Below, piece after piece: positions 1-10,327 of a stretch of DNA of 64,000 bases. The DNA is taken from NCBI RefSeq assembly GCF_041154455.1, contig NZ_AP028664.1, positions 124,001 to 188,000 of the forward strand, written 5' to 3'. The DNA is from Variovorax sp. V213. GTDB lineage: Bacteria; Pseudomonadota; Gammaproteobacteria; Burkholderiales; Burkholderiaceae_C. Under the pieces are notes generated by a model, which ran no database searches, had not been told where the DNA came from, and saw only the letters and a program-made list of their open reading frames with translations. A program made the position numbers and the translations under genes. Within the stretch, counting starts at the first letter, position 1. Each line of letters starts with the position of its first letter.

Positions 1-1
1 G

Positions 2-247
2 AAGATCATCGAGAGTGCGCGCGCCGAAGGCATCGAGCCGCCGGTCGTCCCGATGGCGCTGACCAACCTCTGGGGCTCCTACTTCAGCCGCATCGAGCTG
101 CGCGGCGGCCAGAACGTGGCGATGGCCAAGCCCTTCCGCCGCGGTTTCTACAGCCGCGTAGGGCTCAATGTCGGCCACGCGGTGCCGACGGCCGATGTCC
201 GGCCCGAGACGCTGCAGCAGCGCGTGAGCGGCTTGCTCGGGGCCTGA
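2..247 (+). CDS. C-terminal end of a PlsC-type phospholipid acyltransferase (5' truncated by window)
   Basis: Only the last 81 residues are present. The run 'PVVPMALTNLWGSYFSR' and the ending with 'RRGFYSRVGLNVG' resemble the tail of glycerophospholipid acyltransferase domains (PlsC/LPLAT), in particular the Burkholderiales proteins in which an MFS lysophospholipid transporter is fused to an acyltransferase. Such proteins re-acylate lysophospholipids at the inner membrane. The catalytic HX4D motif and any transporter half lie outside the window, so the fusion is an inference and the acyltransferase call rests on the tail alone. Confidence 0.6.
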   Translation, partial: KIIESARAEGIEPPVVPMALTNLWGSYFSRIELRGGQNVAMAKPFRRGFYSRVGLNVGHAVPTADVRPETLQQRVSGLLGA

Positions 248-281
248 CGCGCGGCCTGTCCGGCGTGCAAGGCGCCGAAAA

Positions 282-298
282 GTATCTCTTCGAGATAC
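282..298. promoter_or_regulatory. Perfect inverted repeat (7-bp arms, 3-nt centre)
   Basis: GTATCTC at 282-288 and GAGATAC at 292-298 form a perfect dyad in the 148-bp gap between the acyltransferase and the YiaA/B gene. No T-run follows, so it looks more like a protein-binding operator than a terminator. A second dyad lies 12 bp downstream. Confidence 0.4.
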
Positions 299-310
299 CC
301 GCGGCGGCTC

Positions 311-326
311 AAACCAGAACTGGTTT
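311..326. promoter_or_regulatory. Perfect inverted repeat AAACCAG-AA-CTGGTTT
   Basis: Seven-bp arms separated by two bases, about 70 bp upstream of the likely start of the YiaA/B gene. It is a candidate operator or dimeric regulator site. No cognate regulator is encoded next to it. Confidence 0.4.
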
Positions 327-395
327 AAGCATTTGAGCCTCGCAGTGCGGGAGCGAACCATCATTCGCTCACCTTCACTACGCCGCGAGGCCTTC

Positions 396-902
396 ATGCA
401 ACCCTTCCCGTCCACCACCGTTTCGATCCAGCGCGACACGCGGGCCTGGCAGTTCCAGGCCTGGGCTTCGTTCGCCGTCGCCGTGTTCCTGTGCGCCACC
501 GGCTTGAGCTGGCTGCCGGGCGAGGCATTGGACCGTGCGTTCATGGTGATGGGCTATGTGTTCTGCCTCAGCACCGCCTTCATGCTGGCCAAGTTCGTGC
601 GCGACAACCAGCACGCGGACGCCAGCGCCGCCGCGGGCCGCGACGTGCCGATGTGGCGCCTCGTGGTCTGGGGCAGCTTCTTCACCGCCATGGGCCTGAC
701 CGGCTGGGGCCTGGTGCGCATGGAGATCAACGACGCCTACAAGGCTTTCCTGGGCGTGAGCTGGCTGTTCCTGATCAGCTCGGCCTTCACGCTGGCCAAG
801 ACGCTGCGCGACCGCCACGAAGCCGATCTGGTCGAAGCGCGCCTGCAAGGCCGCCGCGCCGCCCGCCAGGAAGCCGCGGCTTCTTCCGCCGCGGCCGAAT
901 GA
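396..902 (+). CDS. YiaA/YiaB family inner membrane protein
   Basis: A 168-residue protein with two repeats of a two-helix membrane unit (about residues 20-68 and 88-132), each containing a 'W..F..A..L...G' helix followed by 'FMVMGYVFCLSTAFMLAK' or 'FLGVSWLFLISSAFTLAK'. This duplicated arrangement is typical of the YiaA/YiaB two-helix domain family, whose function is unknown. The C-terminal ~35 residues are Arg/Ala-rich and cytoplasmic-looking. I chose the ATG at 396 because the in-frame TTG at 333 would add an unrelated polar stretch. It may be co-transcribed with the next gene, 53 bp downstream. Confidence 0.75.
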   Translation: MQPFPSTTVSIQRDTRAWQFQAWASFAVAVFLCATGLSWLPGEALDRAFMVMGYVFCLSTAFMLAKFVRDNQHADASAAAGRDVPMWRLVVWGSFFTAMGLTGWGLVRMEINDAYKAFLGVSWLFLISSAFTLAKTLRDRHEADLVEARLQGRRAARQEAAASSAAAE

Positions 903-955
903 GCGCCGCTTCTCCACTTCACGCCAACCCGCACATCAGCCAACGAAAGACCGTC

Positions 956-1423
956 ATGAAAAAGTCGATTGCTTCTCTTCTGGTCGCCGCTTGCACCGCA
1001 TTCGCAGGCGCCACGCTCCCTCTTCATGCCCAGGCTCAATCCCGGGGTTCCGAGGCTTCGGCCGCGCTCTCGCTGCTGCCCGTGGCGTCCGTCGTGGGCG
1101 CCGCTTCAGCCGTGGGCGCTTCGGCCACGGCGGTGGTCGCGGTGCCCGCCGCGCTGTCGGTGGGCGGCTCGATGCTGACGGTGATTGCGGTCGAGGCTTC
1201 GGCCGATGGCACCGTCTACCTGCTGGAACGCGCTTCGGATGGCGCACGCGCCAGCGTCAAGGTGATGGGGCGCGCAGCCAACGGCGTGTCCGCGGCGGTC
1301 GGCAAGGGCGTGCTGGTCAGCGTGATCGGCAGCGGCATCGTGCTGTCGGCCGCGGGCGAGGTGCTGGCCTTCGTGCCCAACGCCATCGGCCGCGCGCTGT
1401 TGCACAACGAGAGGCTGTCATGA
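956..1423 (+). CDS. Exported Ala/Gly/Val-rich protein of unknown function
   Basis: A 155-residue product starting MKKSIASLLVAACTAFAG with a clear Sec signal peptide and likely cleavage after 'LHAQAQS'. The middle is a long low-complexity hydrophobic stretch rich in Ala, Val, Ser and Gly (about residues 35-80), followed by a second hydrophobic segment near 115-140. I recognise no catalytic motif. The stop overlaps the start of the DUF2145 gene by four bases (ATGA), so the two are translationally coupled and probably act together in the envelope. Confidence 0.6.
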   Translation: MKKSIASLLVAACTAFAGATLPLHAQAQSRGSEASAALSLLPVASVVGAASAVGASATAVVAVPAALSVGGSMLTVIAVEASADGTVYLLERASDGARASVKVMGRAANGVSAAVGKGVLVSVIGSGIVLSAAGEVLAFVPNAIGRALLHNERLS

Positions 1424-2226
1424 ATCGCGCGCTTTTCACGGCGCCTCCCCCGGCGTTCCTGCTTGCGCTCGCAATGGCATTGCCGCTGCAGGCGCAGGCC
1501 GGCCGCTCCTGCGAACAGGCCAGGCCGACCGCCGAGGTGATCGTCAAGGGCATGCAGCTGGCCGAGCGCACGTCGCAGCAGCTGGACGCGAGCGGCGCCC
1601 GCGTCGTGCTGCTGGCGCGGGCAGGTCAGGACCTGAGCAAGTACGGCCTGCGCTATTCGCACCTTGGCATCGCCTACAAGACAGACGAAGGTCCGTGGCG
1701 CGTGGTGCACAAGCTCAACCAGTGCGGCACGGCCGAGGCGGCGGTGTACCGGCAGGGGCTCGGCGAGTTCTTCCTCGACGACCTCTGGCGCTACGAAGCG
1801 GCCTGGTCGGTGCCCACGCCGCAGGTGCAAACGCAACTGCTGGCCGCGTTGCGCGAATCGCCGTCGCGCATCGTGCGGCTGAATATTGCGCCCTACAGCA
1901 TCGTGAGCTACGTCTGGGGCCAGAAATACCAGCAGTCGAACCAGTGGGCGGTCGAGACGCTGGCCGCGGCCATGGAGCCCGCCACCATCGGCAACCGCGC
2001 GCAGGCGCAGGCCTGGATGCAGTTCAAGGGCTACGAGCCGACGACACTGCGGCTCGGGCCGCTCACGCGCCTGGGCGGCCGCATAGGGTCGGCCAACGTG
2101 GCGTTCGACGATCATCCGAACGACAAGCGGTTTTCGGACCGCATCGAAACGGTCACGGTCGATTCGGTGTTCGCATGGCTGCCGCGCGCGGGGCTGGGGG
2201 CGGCACCGGTGGCGTTCAAGCTGTAG
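1420..2226 (+). CDS. DUF2145 family exported protein
   Basis: 268 residues with an N-terminal signal peptide ending near 'LPLQAQAG'. The body matches the DUF2145 pattern as I know it: 'RYSHLGIAYK' about residue 85, 'WRVVHKLNQCG', 'FFLDDLW' and 'APYSIVSYVWGQKYQQSNQW'. The conserved His in RYSHLG and the Asn/Trp segment suggest a papain/NlpC-like fold, but an obvious nucleophilic Cys after it is missing, so peptidase activity is speculative. It is coupled by a 4-nt overlap to the exported protein upstream and followed 46 bp later by the zinc-ribbon membrane protein. Confidence 0.7.
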   Translation: MNRALFTAPPPAFLLALAMALPLQAQAGRSCEQARPTAEVIVKGMQLAERTSQQLDASGARVVLLARAGQDLSKYGLRYSHLGIAYKTDEGPWRVVHKLNQCGTAEAAVYRQGLGEFFLDDLWRYEAAWSVPTPQVQTQLLAALRESPSRIVRLNIAPYSIVSYVWGQKYQQSNQWAVETLAAAMEPATIGNRAQAQAWMQFKGYEPTTLRLGPLTRLGGRIGSANVAFDDHPNDKRFSDRIETVTVDSVFAWLPRAGLGAAPVAFKL

Positions 2227-2272
2227 TGGCAACAGGAGCGCTCGCGCTTCGAAGACAAAAGAGGAAGAAGAA

Positions 2273-3382
2273 ATGAGCAAGTCATTGCGTCTGTCCGAAA
2301 AGTGGTTTCGCCGCGGCCTGTGGCTGGTGGCGCTGGTGTTCGCGAGCTTTTTGATCGGGCTTGGCGGCACCATCGTGGACGACCTGCCAAAGGTCGAACG
2401 GGCGCTCCAGCTCGACGATTTCATCGACCGGGCCGCGGCCGAGCCATTGCGAAGCACCATCAAGACGTCGGAAGAAACCGAGCTGGTCGCCACGCGGGAG
2501 CTCGATCAGGTTCGCCTGCAGCTCACTGCCGCGCAGCAGGCCAGCGCCAACGCCCGCGAAACCTTCGGCAACTGGATTGCCACGCGGCGCGCCACTGCGC
2601 AGCCCGACCAGGACCCGGAGCTGATCGCGCGCACCAAGACGCTCGATGCGCTCAAGCAGAAGGAGGACGAAGCCCAGCGCAAGGTGGCTGCGCAGCGCCA
2701 GATCGTGCTCGATGCGCGGCAGGCCGAGCAGCGCGCCCGCCAATCACTGGCGGTGCTGGAGCGTGCCGCCCAGGAGAAGCTGGAGGCCGAGTACCGGCGC
2801 GTCGAGCTGCGCGTGTTCGGCTACCGGCTGGCGCTCACGCTGCCCCTGCTGGTGGTGGCAGGCTGGTTGTTCGTGAAGAAGCGCAAGGGCACCTCCTGGC
2901 CTTTTGTCTGGGGCTTCATCTTCTTTGCGCTGTTCGCTTTCTTCGTCGAGCTGGTGCCTTACCTGCCGAGCTACGGCGGCTATGTGCGCTACGTGGTGGG
3001 CATCCTGGCCACGGTGCTCGTGGGGCGCTATGCCATCGTCGCGCTGAACCGCTACCTTGCGCGCCAGAAGCTGGCCGAGCAGCAACCCGACCAGGTGCGG
3101 CGCGAGGAACTCAGCTACGACACCGCGCTGGTGCGGCTCGGCAAGAACGTGTGTCCCGGCTGCGAGCGGCCGGTGGACCTGAAGAACAACGAGATCGACT
3201 TCTGCCCGCATTGCGGCATCGGCCTGTTCGACCATTGCGGCCAGTGCGAAACCCGCAAGAGCGCGTTCTCGAAGTTCTGCCATGCCTGCGGCACCTCCGC
3301 TGCGCCGCGGGCGCCGCTCGCATCGGCCGCGGGGTCTGTGGATTCGTTCACACCCGGCGCACCGGCTCAGCCCGCCGTGTAG
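2273..3382 (+). CDS. Membrane protein with periplasmic coiled coil and C-terminal double zinc ribbon
   Basis: 369 residues. One transmembrane helix at about 13-32 is followed by a roughly 130-residue charged Gln/Glu/Ala/Arg segment with strong coiled-coil character (about 55-185), then three closely spaced transmembrane helices (about 185-260). The C-terminal tail holds four CxxC pairs at C294/C297, C311/C314, C322/C325 and C336/C339, the spacing of a double zinc ribbon. A spacing of AGGAAGAAG before ATG supports the start. No enzyme motif is visible. The layout suggests a scaffold or sensor with a soluble coiled coil on one side and a zinc-binding module on the other. Confidence 0.65.
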   Translation: MSKSLRLSEKWFRRGLWLVALVFASFLIGLGGTIVDDLPKVERALQLDDFIDRAAAEPLRSTIKTSEETELVATRELDQVRLQLTAAQQASANARETFGNWIATRRATAQPDQDPELIARTKTLDALKQKEDEAQRKVAAQRQIVLDARQAEQRARQSLAVLERAAQEKLEAEYRRVELRVFGYRLALTLPLLVVAGWLFVKKRKGTSWPFVWGFIFFALFAFFVELVPYLPSYGGYVRYVVGILATVLVGRYAIVALNRYLARQKLAEQQPDQVRREELSYDTALVRLGKNVCPGCERPVDLKNNEIDFCPHCGIGLFDHCGQCETRKSAFSKFCHACGTSAAPRAPLASAAGSVDSFTPGAPAQPAV

Positions 3383-3472
3383 CGGAAGCGCCGCACCAGC
3401 GTGCTACAACGTCCGGCTGCGGCACCGACGTGGCCGCGGGTTTTCAGTTCTCAACATTGATGGAGCACACGC

Positions 3473-3853
3473 ATGAGCATTTTCGGCAGCATTCTTTCCA
3501 AGATCTTCCCGTCCGCAAACGCCGCCAACGCACCCGCGGCTGCTCCGGCCCCCGTCCCCGCGGGCGCTCCGGCTGCCGCGGCACCGCCACCCGCCATCAC
3601 GGTGGTGGACGTCGAGGCCCTGCTCGACGGCATGCCCGGCGCGAGCAGCCTGAACTGGCGCACTTCCATCGTCGACCTGATGAAGCTGCTCGGGCTGGAC
3701 AGCAGCCTCGACGCGCGCAAGCAGCTGGCGGCCGAACTCAGCTACGGCGCCGATACGAGCGACAGCGCCAAGATGAACATCTGGCTGCATCGCCAGGTCA
3801 TGACCAAGCTGGCGGCCAACGGCGGCAAGGTTCCTGCAGAACTGCGCGACTGA
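3473..3853 (+). CDS. DUF3597 domain-containing protein
   Basis: 126 residues. The start 'MSIFGSILSKIF' is followed by an Ala/Pro-rich linker (about 15-42) and a compact C-terminal domain with 'DVEALLDGMPG', 'LNWRTSIVDLMKLLGLDSSLDARKQLA' and 'MNIWLHRQVM'. This is the signature of DUF3597, a small family of proteins whose C-terminal domain resembles LysM-adjacent or stationary-phase proteins but whose role is unknown. It is the last gene before a large palindromic terminator and is 90 bp downstream of the zinc-ribbon protein. Confidence 0.8.
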   Translation: MSIFGSILSKIFPSANAANAPAAAPAPVPAGAPAAAAPPPAITVVDVEALLDGMPGASSLNWRTSIVDLMKLLGLDSSLDARKQLAAELSYGADTSDSAKMNIWLHRQVMTKLAANGGKVPAELRD

Positions 3854-3860
3854 TCGTCCG

Positions 3861-3908
3861 CCCCTCGAAGCAAGAAGCCCGGCATGCCGGGCTTCTTGCT
3901 TCGAGGGG
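3861..3908. terminator. 48-bp perfect palindrome, likely bidirectional terminator
   Basis: Positions 3861-3884 and 3885-3908 are exact reverse complements (24-bp arms, no unpaired centre). It lies between convergent genes, 8 bp after the DUF3597 stop and 17 bp from the SDR stop on the other strand. Each strand carries a run GCTTCTTGCTT rather than a clean poly-T, so termination is likely but the length and perfection are unusual. Confidence 0.7.
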
Positions 3909-3924
3909 AGAGGGCGCGAGAGGT

Positions 3925-4713
3925 TCAGGTCCAGCCGGCATCCACCACGAAGTCTTGCGCGGTGCACATTCTCGAATCGTCGGCGGCAAGGAAGAGCGCC
4001 ATGGCGGCAATGTCCTCGGCCATCACGCGGCCCGGCAGGCACTGGGCCGCATCGATCTCGGCGCCAGACTCCGGCTTGACCCACAGCTTGATCTGCCGCT
4101 CGGTCATGACCCATCCCGGCACGATCGAATTGACGCGGATGTTCTCTTTGCCCAGGTCGCGCGCAAGCGAACGCGTGAGGCCGCGCGCGGCAGCCTTGCA
4201 GGCCTGGTAGACCGGGTAGCCCCGGCCCTTGATCATCCAGCTGATCGAGCCGAAATTGATGATCGAGCCACTGCCCAGCGCGCGCATGTCGTCCGCCACG
4301 GCCTGCGCGGCGAAGAACTGGTGCTTGAAGTTGACCGCCACCAGGCGATCGAAGTCTTCGCTGGTCACGTCGGCCATGTCATGGCGCCGGTCGTTGGCCG
4401 CGTTGTTCAGCAGCACGCCGACCGGGCCGAACTGCGCGCGAACCGCGGCAATGGCGGCGGTGAGCGCCGCAGTGTCGGTCACGTCGCACTCGCAAAAAAA
4501 CGCCGGGTGGCTGCCCTGCAGTCGGGCCGCGAGCGCGCGGCCCGCGGCGGCGTCGAGATCGCAGAAGCCCACCTTCGCGCCCTGGGCGTGGAATGCCCGC
4601 ACCAGCGCTTCGCCGATGCCGGTGGCGCCGCCCGAAATGAACACGGTGCGGCCGGCCAGCGAGGGATAGCGGGCGGTGTACGCAGTGGGTGGTGAAGAAG
4701 AAGCGGTGGTCAT
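3925..4713 (-). CDS. SDR oxidoreductase, D-xylose/L-arabinose 1-dehydrogenase-like
   Basis: 262 residues of the classical short-chain dehydrogenase fold. The NAD(P) motif 'SGGATGIG' is at about 27-34, 'NNAAND' at 103-108, and the catalytic set is S156, Y169 and K173. The stretches 'NDRRH', 'INFGSISW', 'AAQCLPGR' and the end 'DAGWT' closely resemble Caulobacter XylB D-xylose 1-dehydrogenase, so oxidation of an aldose to its lactone is the best guess. The ATG at 4713 is preferred over one nine codons upstream. A xylose-type ABC transporter lies 45 kb away. It is read towards the palindromic terminator. Confidence 0.75.
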   Translation of the reverse strand: MTTASSSPPTAYTARYPSLAGRTVFISGGATGIGEALVRAFHAQGAKVGFCDLDAAAGRALAARLQGSHPAFFCECDVTDTAALTAAIAAVRAQFGPVGVLLNNAANDRRHDMADVTSEDFDRLVAVNFKHQFFAAQAVADDMRALGSGSIINFGSISWMIKGRGYPVYQACKAAARGLTRSLARDLGKENIRVNSIVPGWVMTERQIKLWVKPESGAEIDAAQCLPGRVMAEDIAAMALFLAADDSRMCTAQDFVVDAGWT

Positions 4714-4839
4714 GACGTTGAGCGTAGCGGATGAACGCATTCAAGCGCACCCGGTTTACTCCTGCATACCTCTGGCGTATGTGGCGTATGGCTTCCGGCA
4801 GGTGGGCAACGGACGCTCGCGTGGCTACGCTTGACGCCC

Positions 4840-5223
4840 ATGAACATCCTTTACCGTCGCCGCGCAATGACCGGCCTCGCCGCCCTGGCGATTCTTCCGC
4901 TGGCCGCCGCCGTGCGGCCTGTCCGGGCACAAACGCCTGCGTCCATTCAGCTTTTCAAACTGGTTTCGCCACGCGACGAGATCGTCGTCGGCGTGGAGGC
5001 CGCCCAACTCGGCACGGGCTCGGGGCCCGCCGTACAGCGCCTGGCCGAATTGCTGGCGGCCAAGGGACAGCTCACGCTCTGGCAATACGCATCGCAGAAG
5101 GACGCCGGGGGCGCCTTGGTGCAGGCCCCGCTGCGGCAGGTGGCCGTCTTCAAGAACGAGCTCCTGCGCATCGAGCCATACACCACGCCGCTGCCGGTCA
5201 AGGCACCGGCGGCCGCCAAGTAA
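4840..5223 (+). CDS. Small exported protein of unknown function
   Basis: 127 residues with a typical signal sequence (MNILYRRRAMTGLAALAILPLAAA) ending near 'VRAQ'. The mature ~95 residues contain 'FKLVSPRDEIVVGV' and 'LLAAKGQLTLWQYASQKDAGGALVQAPLRQVAVFKNELLRIEPY', with no Cys and no motif I can name. The Arg triplet before the hydrophobic core resembles a Tat signal but lacks the full consensus. It is divergent from the SDR and converges on tgt, with only 22 bp between stops. Confidence 0.6.
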   Translation: MNILYRRRAMTGLAALAILPLAAAVRPVRAQTPASIQLFKLVSPRDEIVVGVEAAQLGTGSGPAVQRLAELLAAKGQLTLWQYASQKDAGGALVQAPLRQVAVFKNELLRIEPYTTPLPVKAPAAAK

Positions 5224-5245
5224 ACGGTGCGCCCATGCGTGGCGG

Positions 5246-6418
5246 CTACACGCCGCGCGCGCGGTCGGCCTTGAAGCGGGCCCTGAACGCCGTGAAGCTG
5301 TCCGCCTCGAGGGCTTCGCGGATCTCCCGCATGAGATTCAGGTAGTAGTGAAGGTTGTGGATGGTGGTGAGCATCGGCCCCAGCATCTCGGCGCAGCGGT
5401 CGAGGTGGTGCAGGTAGGCCCGGCTGAAGCCTTCGCGCCCACCGTCGTTCCATGAGACGCCCGAGGTGCCGGCGCAGGCATGGCAGGTGCAGCTCGGGTC
5501 GATGGGCTGCGGGTCGTTCTTGTGGCGCGCGTTGCGCATCTTCAGGTCGCCGAAGCGCGTGAACAGCGTGCCGTTGCGCGCGTTGCGCGTGGGCATCACG
5601 CAGTCGAACATGTCGACGCCGTCGGCCACGCCCTGCACCAGGTCTTCGGGCGTGCCCACGCCCATCAGGTAGCGCGGCTTTTGGGCCGGCAGCCGGTGCG
5701 GCGTGTGGCCCATGATGTGCAGCATCTCTTCCTTGGGCTCGCCCACGCTCACGCCGCCGATGGCGTAGCCCGGAAAGTCCATCTCCACCAGCGCGGCGAG
5801 CGACTCTTCGCGCAGGTTCTCGAACATGCCGCCCTGCACGATGCCGAACAGCGCGTTCGGGTTCTCGAGCCGCGCGAACTCGTGCTGGCAGCGCTTGGCC
5901 CAGCGCAGGCTCAGCTCCATCGAGATGCGCGCCTCGGCCTCGGTCGTGATGTGGCCCTTGGTGTCGTAGGGCGTGCACTCGTCGAACTGCATCACGATGT
6001 CGCTGTTGAGAATGGTCTGGATCTGCATCGAGACCTCGGGCGTGAGGAACAGCTTGTCGCCGTTGACGGGCGATGCGAACTTCACGCCCTCTTCGCTGAT
6101 CTTGCGCATGGCGCCCAGCGACCAGACCTGGAAGCCGCCCGAGTCGGTGAGGATCGGCTTGTTCCACTTCTCGAACTGGTGCAGCCCGCCGAAGCTCGCC
6201 ATGACGTCGAGGCCGGGTCGCATCCAAAGGTGGAAGGTGTTGCCCAGGATGATCTGTGCGCCCATTTCTTCGAGGCTGCGCGGCATCACGCCCTTCACGG
6301 TGCCGTAGGTGCCCACGGGCATGAAGATCGGCGTCTGCACCACGCCGTGGTTGAGCGTGAGCGTGCCGCGGCGCGCGTGGCTGTCGGGGTCGGCTTTCAG
6401 GAGTTCGAAGTTCAGCAT
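5246..6418 (-). CDS. tgt: Queuine tRNA-ribosyltransferase
   Basis: 390 residues, the usual length of bacterial TGT, which exchanges guanine-34 of tRNAs with GUN anticodons for preQ1. Visible landmarks are 'LTDSGGFQVWSLG' in the substrate pocket, 'GIVQGG' , 'YAIGGVSVGEPK', the nucleophile region 'GVDMFDCVMPTRNARNG' and the zinc site 'CTCHAC' completed by a His about 25 residues later. The start 'MLNFELL' at 6418 matches the family. It sits 11 bp after queA in the same direction, forming the expected queuosine operon with queA first. Confidence 0.97.
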   Translation of the reverse strand: MLNFELLKADPDSHARRGTLTLNHGVVQTPIFMPVGTYGTVKGVMPRSLEEMGAQIILGNTFHLWMRPGLDVMASFGGLHQFEKWNKPILTDSGGFQVWSLGAMRKISEEGVKFASPVNGDKLFLTPEVSMQIQTILNSDIVMQFDECTPYDTKGHITTEAEARISMELSLRWAKRCQHEFARLENPNALFGIVQGGMFENLREESLAALVEMDFPGYAIGGVSVGEPKEEMLHIMGHTPHRLPAQKPRYLMGVGTPEDLVQGVADGVDMFDCVMPTRNARNGTLFTRFGDLKMRNARHKNDPQPIDPSCTCHACAGTSGVSWNDGGREGFSRAYLHHLDRCAEMLGPMLTTIHNLHYYLNLMREIREALEADSFTAFRARFKADRARGV

Positions 6419-6429
6419 GGTCGTTGTCT

Positions 6430-7476
6430 TCAATCTTGTTGTTGTCGTGCCAGCAGCATGGCGTCGCCGTAGCTGAAGAAGCGGTATCGGTGGGCAATCG
6501 CATGGGCATACAGCGACATCACGCGCTCGTAGCCCGCGAAGGCCGAGACCAGCATCATCAGCGTGCTCTTCGGCAAATGGAAGTTGGTCACCAGCAGGTC
6601 GACGTGCTCGAACGCGAACCCCGGCGTGATGAAGATGCGCGTGTCGCCGGTGGCCTCGCCGCTCTTGGCCCACGATTCGAGCGTGCGCACGGTGGTGGTG
6701 CCGACCGCGACGACGCGGCCGCCGCGGGCCTTGCACGCGGCAATCGCACGCTGCGTGGCCGCGGGCACTTCGTAGCGCTCGGCGTGCATCGTGTGCTCGG
6801 CGATGTTCTCGGTTTTCACCGGCTGGAAGGTGCCCGCGCCCACGTGCAAGGTGACGTTGGCGCGCTGCACGCCGCGGGTTTCGAGTTCGTCCAGCAGCGC
6901 TTCGTCGAAATGCAGCGCTGCCGTAGGCGCGGCCACTGCACCGGGCACGCGCGCAAACACGGTCTGGTAGCGGCGCTCGTCGTCGGCCGAATCGGTGTGG
7001 GTGATGTAGGGCGGCAGCGGCACGTGGCCGCAGCGGGCCATCAGCGCGTAGGGGTCTTCGCCCGCGTCGCTCTCGAAGCCGAAGCGAAACAGCGCGCCGT
7101 CTTCCTCAGGCCAACGCCCCAGGAGCGTTGCGCGGAAGCCGCCGACCATCTCGAGCATGGTGCCCACCGGCGGCTTCTTGCTGACCTTCATGTGCGCCAC
7201 CACCTCGTGGCCGTGCAGCACGCGCTCGACCAGCAGCTCGAGCTTGCCGCCAGTCGGCTTCTCGCCGAAGAGCCGGGCCTTGACGACGCGCGTGTCGTTG
7301 AAGACCAGCAGGTCGCCTGCGCGCAGCAGCGAAGGCAGGTTCTTGAAGATGCGGTCGACCGGGCCGCCGCCTGTGCCGTCGAGGAGGCGGGAGGACGTGC
7401 GTTCGGGGGCCGGGTGTTGCGCCACCAGCTCGGGCGGCAGGGCGAAATCGAAATCGGAGAGCGTGAAGGCGCGCAT
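6430..7476 (-). CDS. queA: S-adenosylmethionine:tRNA ribosyltransferase-isomerase
   Basis: 348 residues. QueA transfers and rearranges the ribosyl moiety of SAM onto preQ1-34 in tRNA, the step after Tgt. Clear family blocks are 'FDFALPPELVAQHP', 'LVFNDTRVVKARL', 'GHVPLPPYI', 'RYQTVFA..PGAVAAPTAALHF' and 'VTNFHLPKSTLMMLVSAF'. The start at 7476 gives 'MRAFTLSDFDF', the standard N-terminus. It is first in the queA-tgt operon and its start lies about 80 bp from that of recG, transcribed the other way. Confidence 0.97.
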   Translation of the reverse strand: MRAFTLSDFDFALPPELVAQHPAPERTSSRLLDGTGGGPVDRIFKNLPSLLRAGDLLVFNDTRVVKARLFGEKPTGGKLELLVERVLHGHEVVAHMKVSKKPPVGTMLEMVGGFRATLLGRWPEEDGALFRFGFESDAGEDPYALMARCGHVPLPPYITHTDSADDERRYQTVFARVPGAVAAPTAALHFDEALLDELETRGVQRANVTLHVGAGTFQPVKTENIAEHTMHAERYEVPAATQRAIAACKARGGRVVAVGTTTVRTLESWAKSGEATGDTRIFITPGFAFEHVDLLVTNFHLPKSTLMMLVSAFAGYERVMSLYAHAIAHRYRFFSYGDAMLLARQQQD

Positions 7477-7558
7477 GGTGCTTGAGGGCCGGACGGGCCC
7501 GTGCCAAGGAGGCATGGAAAGGAAGAAGAACAAGGCCGGAGCCGGGCAGAATTGTCCC

Positions 7559-9688
<2,130 letters not shown>

Positions 9689-9694
9689 GTTGCG

Positions 9695-10327
9695 TCAGGC
9701 GGCAGGCCTGCGCGTGAACGCCAGAATCAAGCCGAAGCCGATCATCATGCTGCCGCTCACCTTGTTGAACCAGCGCATGGCGCGGCTGCCGTTGGCGAGC
9801 CGGCGCATGCGCGCCCCGAGCATGGCGTAGAGCGCGATCGCGACCACCTCGAGCAACAGGAAGGTCACGCCCAGCAGCAGGTAGCTGGCGGCGTAGGCGC
9901 CGGGCACCACGAACTGCGGGAAGAAGGCCGTGAAGACCAAAATGGCCTTCGGATTGCCCGCCGCCACGGTGAACTCCTGGCGCACCAGCGAGCGCATCGA
10001 AGGCGGCGCGGCCGCGTCCGGCGCCTGCGATTCGGCCACCGGTGCCGGCGCACGCAGCAGGCGAATGCCGATCCACACGAGGTAGGCGGCGCCGATGTAC
10101 TTGATGACGTCGAAAGCCAGTTCCGACGCGACCAGCACCGCGCCCATGCCCAGGCCTGCGATGGCGATCATGATCGCGAAGGCCGCCAGGCGTCCGCCGG
10201 CCGCGATGACCGCCGGCGAAACGCCGTGCCGTGCGCCGTTGGTGACCGACAGCAGGTTGTTGGGGCCGAAGGCCATGTTGATGGCAAAACAGGCCGGCAG
10301 GAACAGCAGGTAGGTGGACAAGGTCAT
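9695..10327 (-). CDS. LysE/RhtB family amino-acid exporter
   Basis: 210 residues with about six hydrophobic helices. The start region 'YLLFLPACFAINMAFGPNNLLSVTNGARHG' carries the GPN/GP motif of LysE-type translocators, and 'EFTVAAGNPKAILVFTAFFPQFV' is the second conserved block (NPKA). Members export amino acids such as lysine, arginine, threonine or homoserine lactones; the substrate here is unknown. A LysR regulator lies 219 bp upstream in the same direction, so it may control this exporter. Confidence 0.88.
   Translation of the reverse strand: MTLSTYLLFLPACFAINMAFGPNNLLSVTNGARHGVSPAVIAAGGRLAAFAIMIAIAGLGMGAVLVASELAFDVIKYIGAAYLVWIGIRLLRAPAPVAESQAPDAAAPPSMRSLVRQEFTVAAGNPKAILVFTAFFPQFVVPGAYAASYLLLGVTFLLLEVVAIALYAMLGARMRRLANGSRAMRWFNKVSGSMMIGFGLILAFTRRPAA

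Noticed and set aside
2302..4695. A 797-codon open frame on the plus strand running through the zinc-ribbon gene, DUF3597 and the SDR
   Set aside because: It runs out of phase through three genes with family signatures. Its composition is the Arg/Ala/Gly-rich pattern expected from out-of-frame GC-rich DNA.
7477..7558. preQ1 riboswitch before queA
   Set aside because: The gap is only about 80 bp and shared with recG. I could not find the A-rich tail and hairpin of a preQ1 aptamer.
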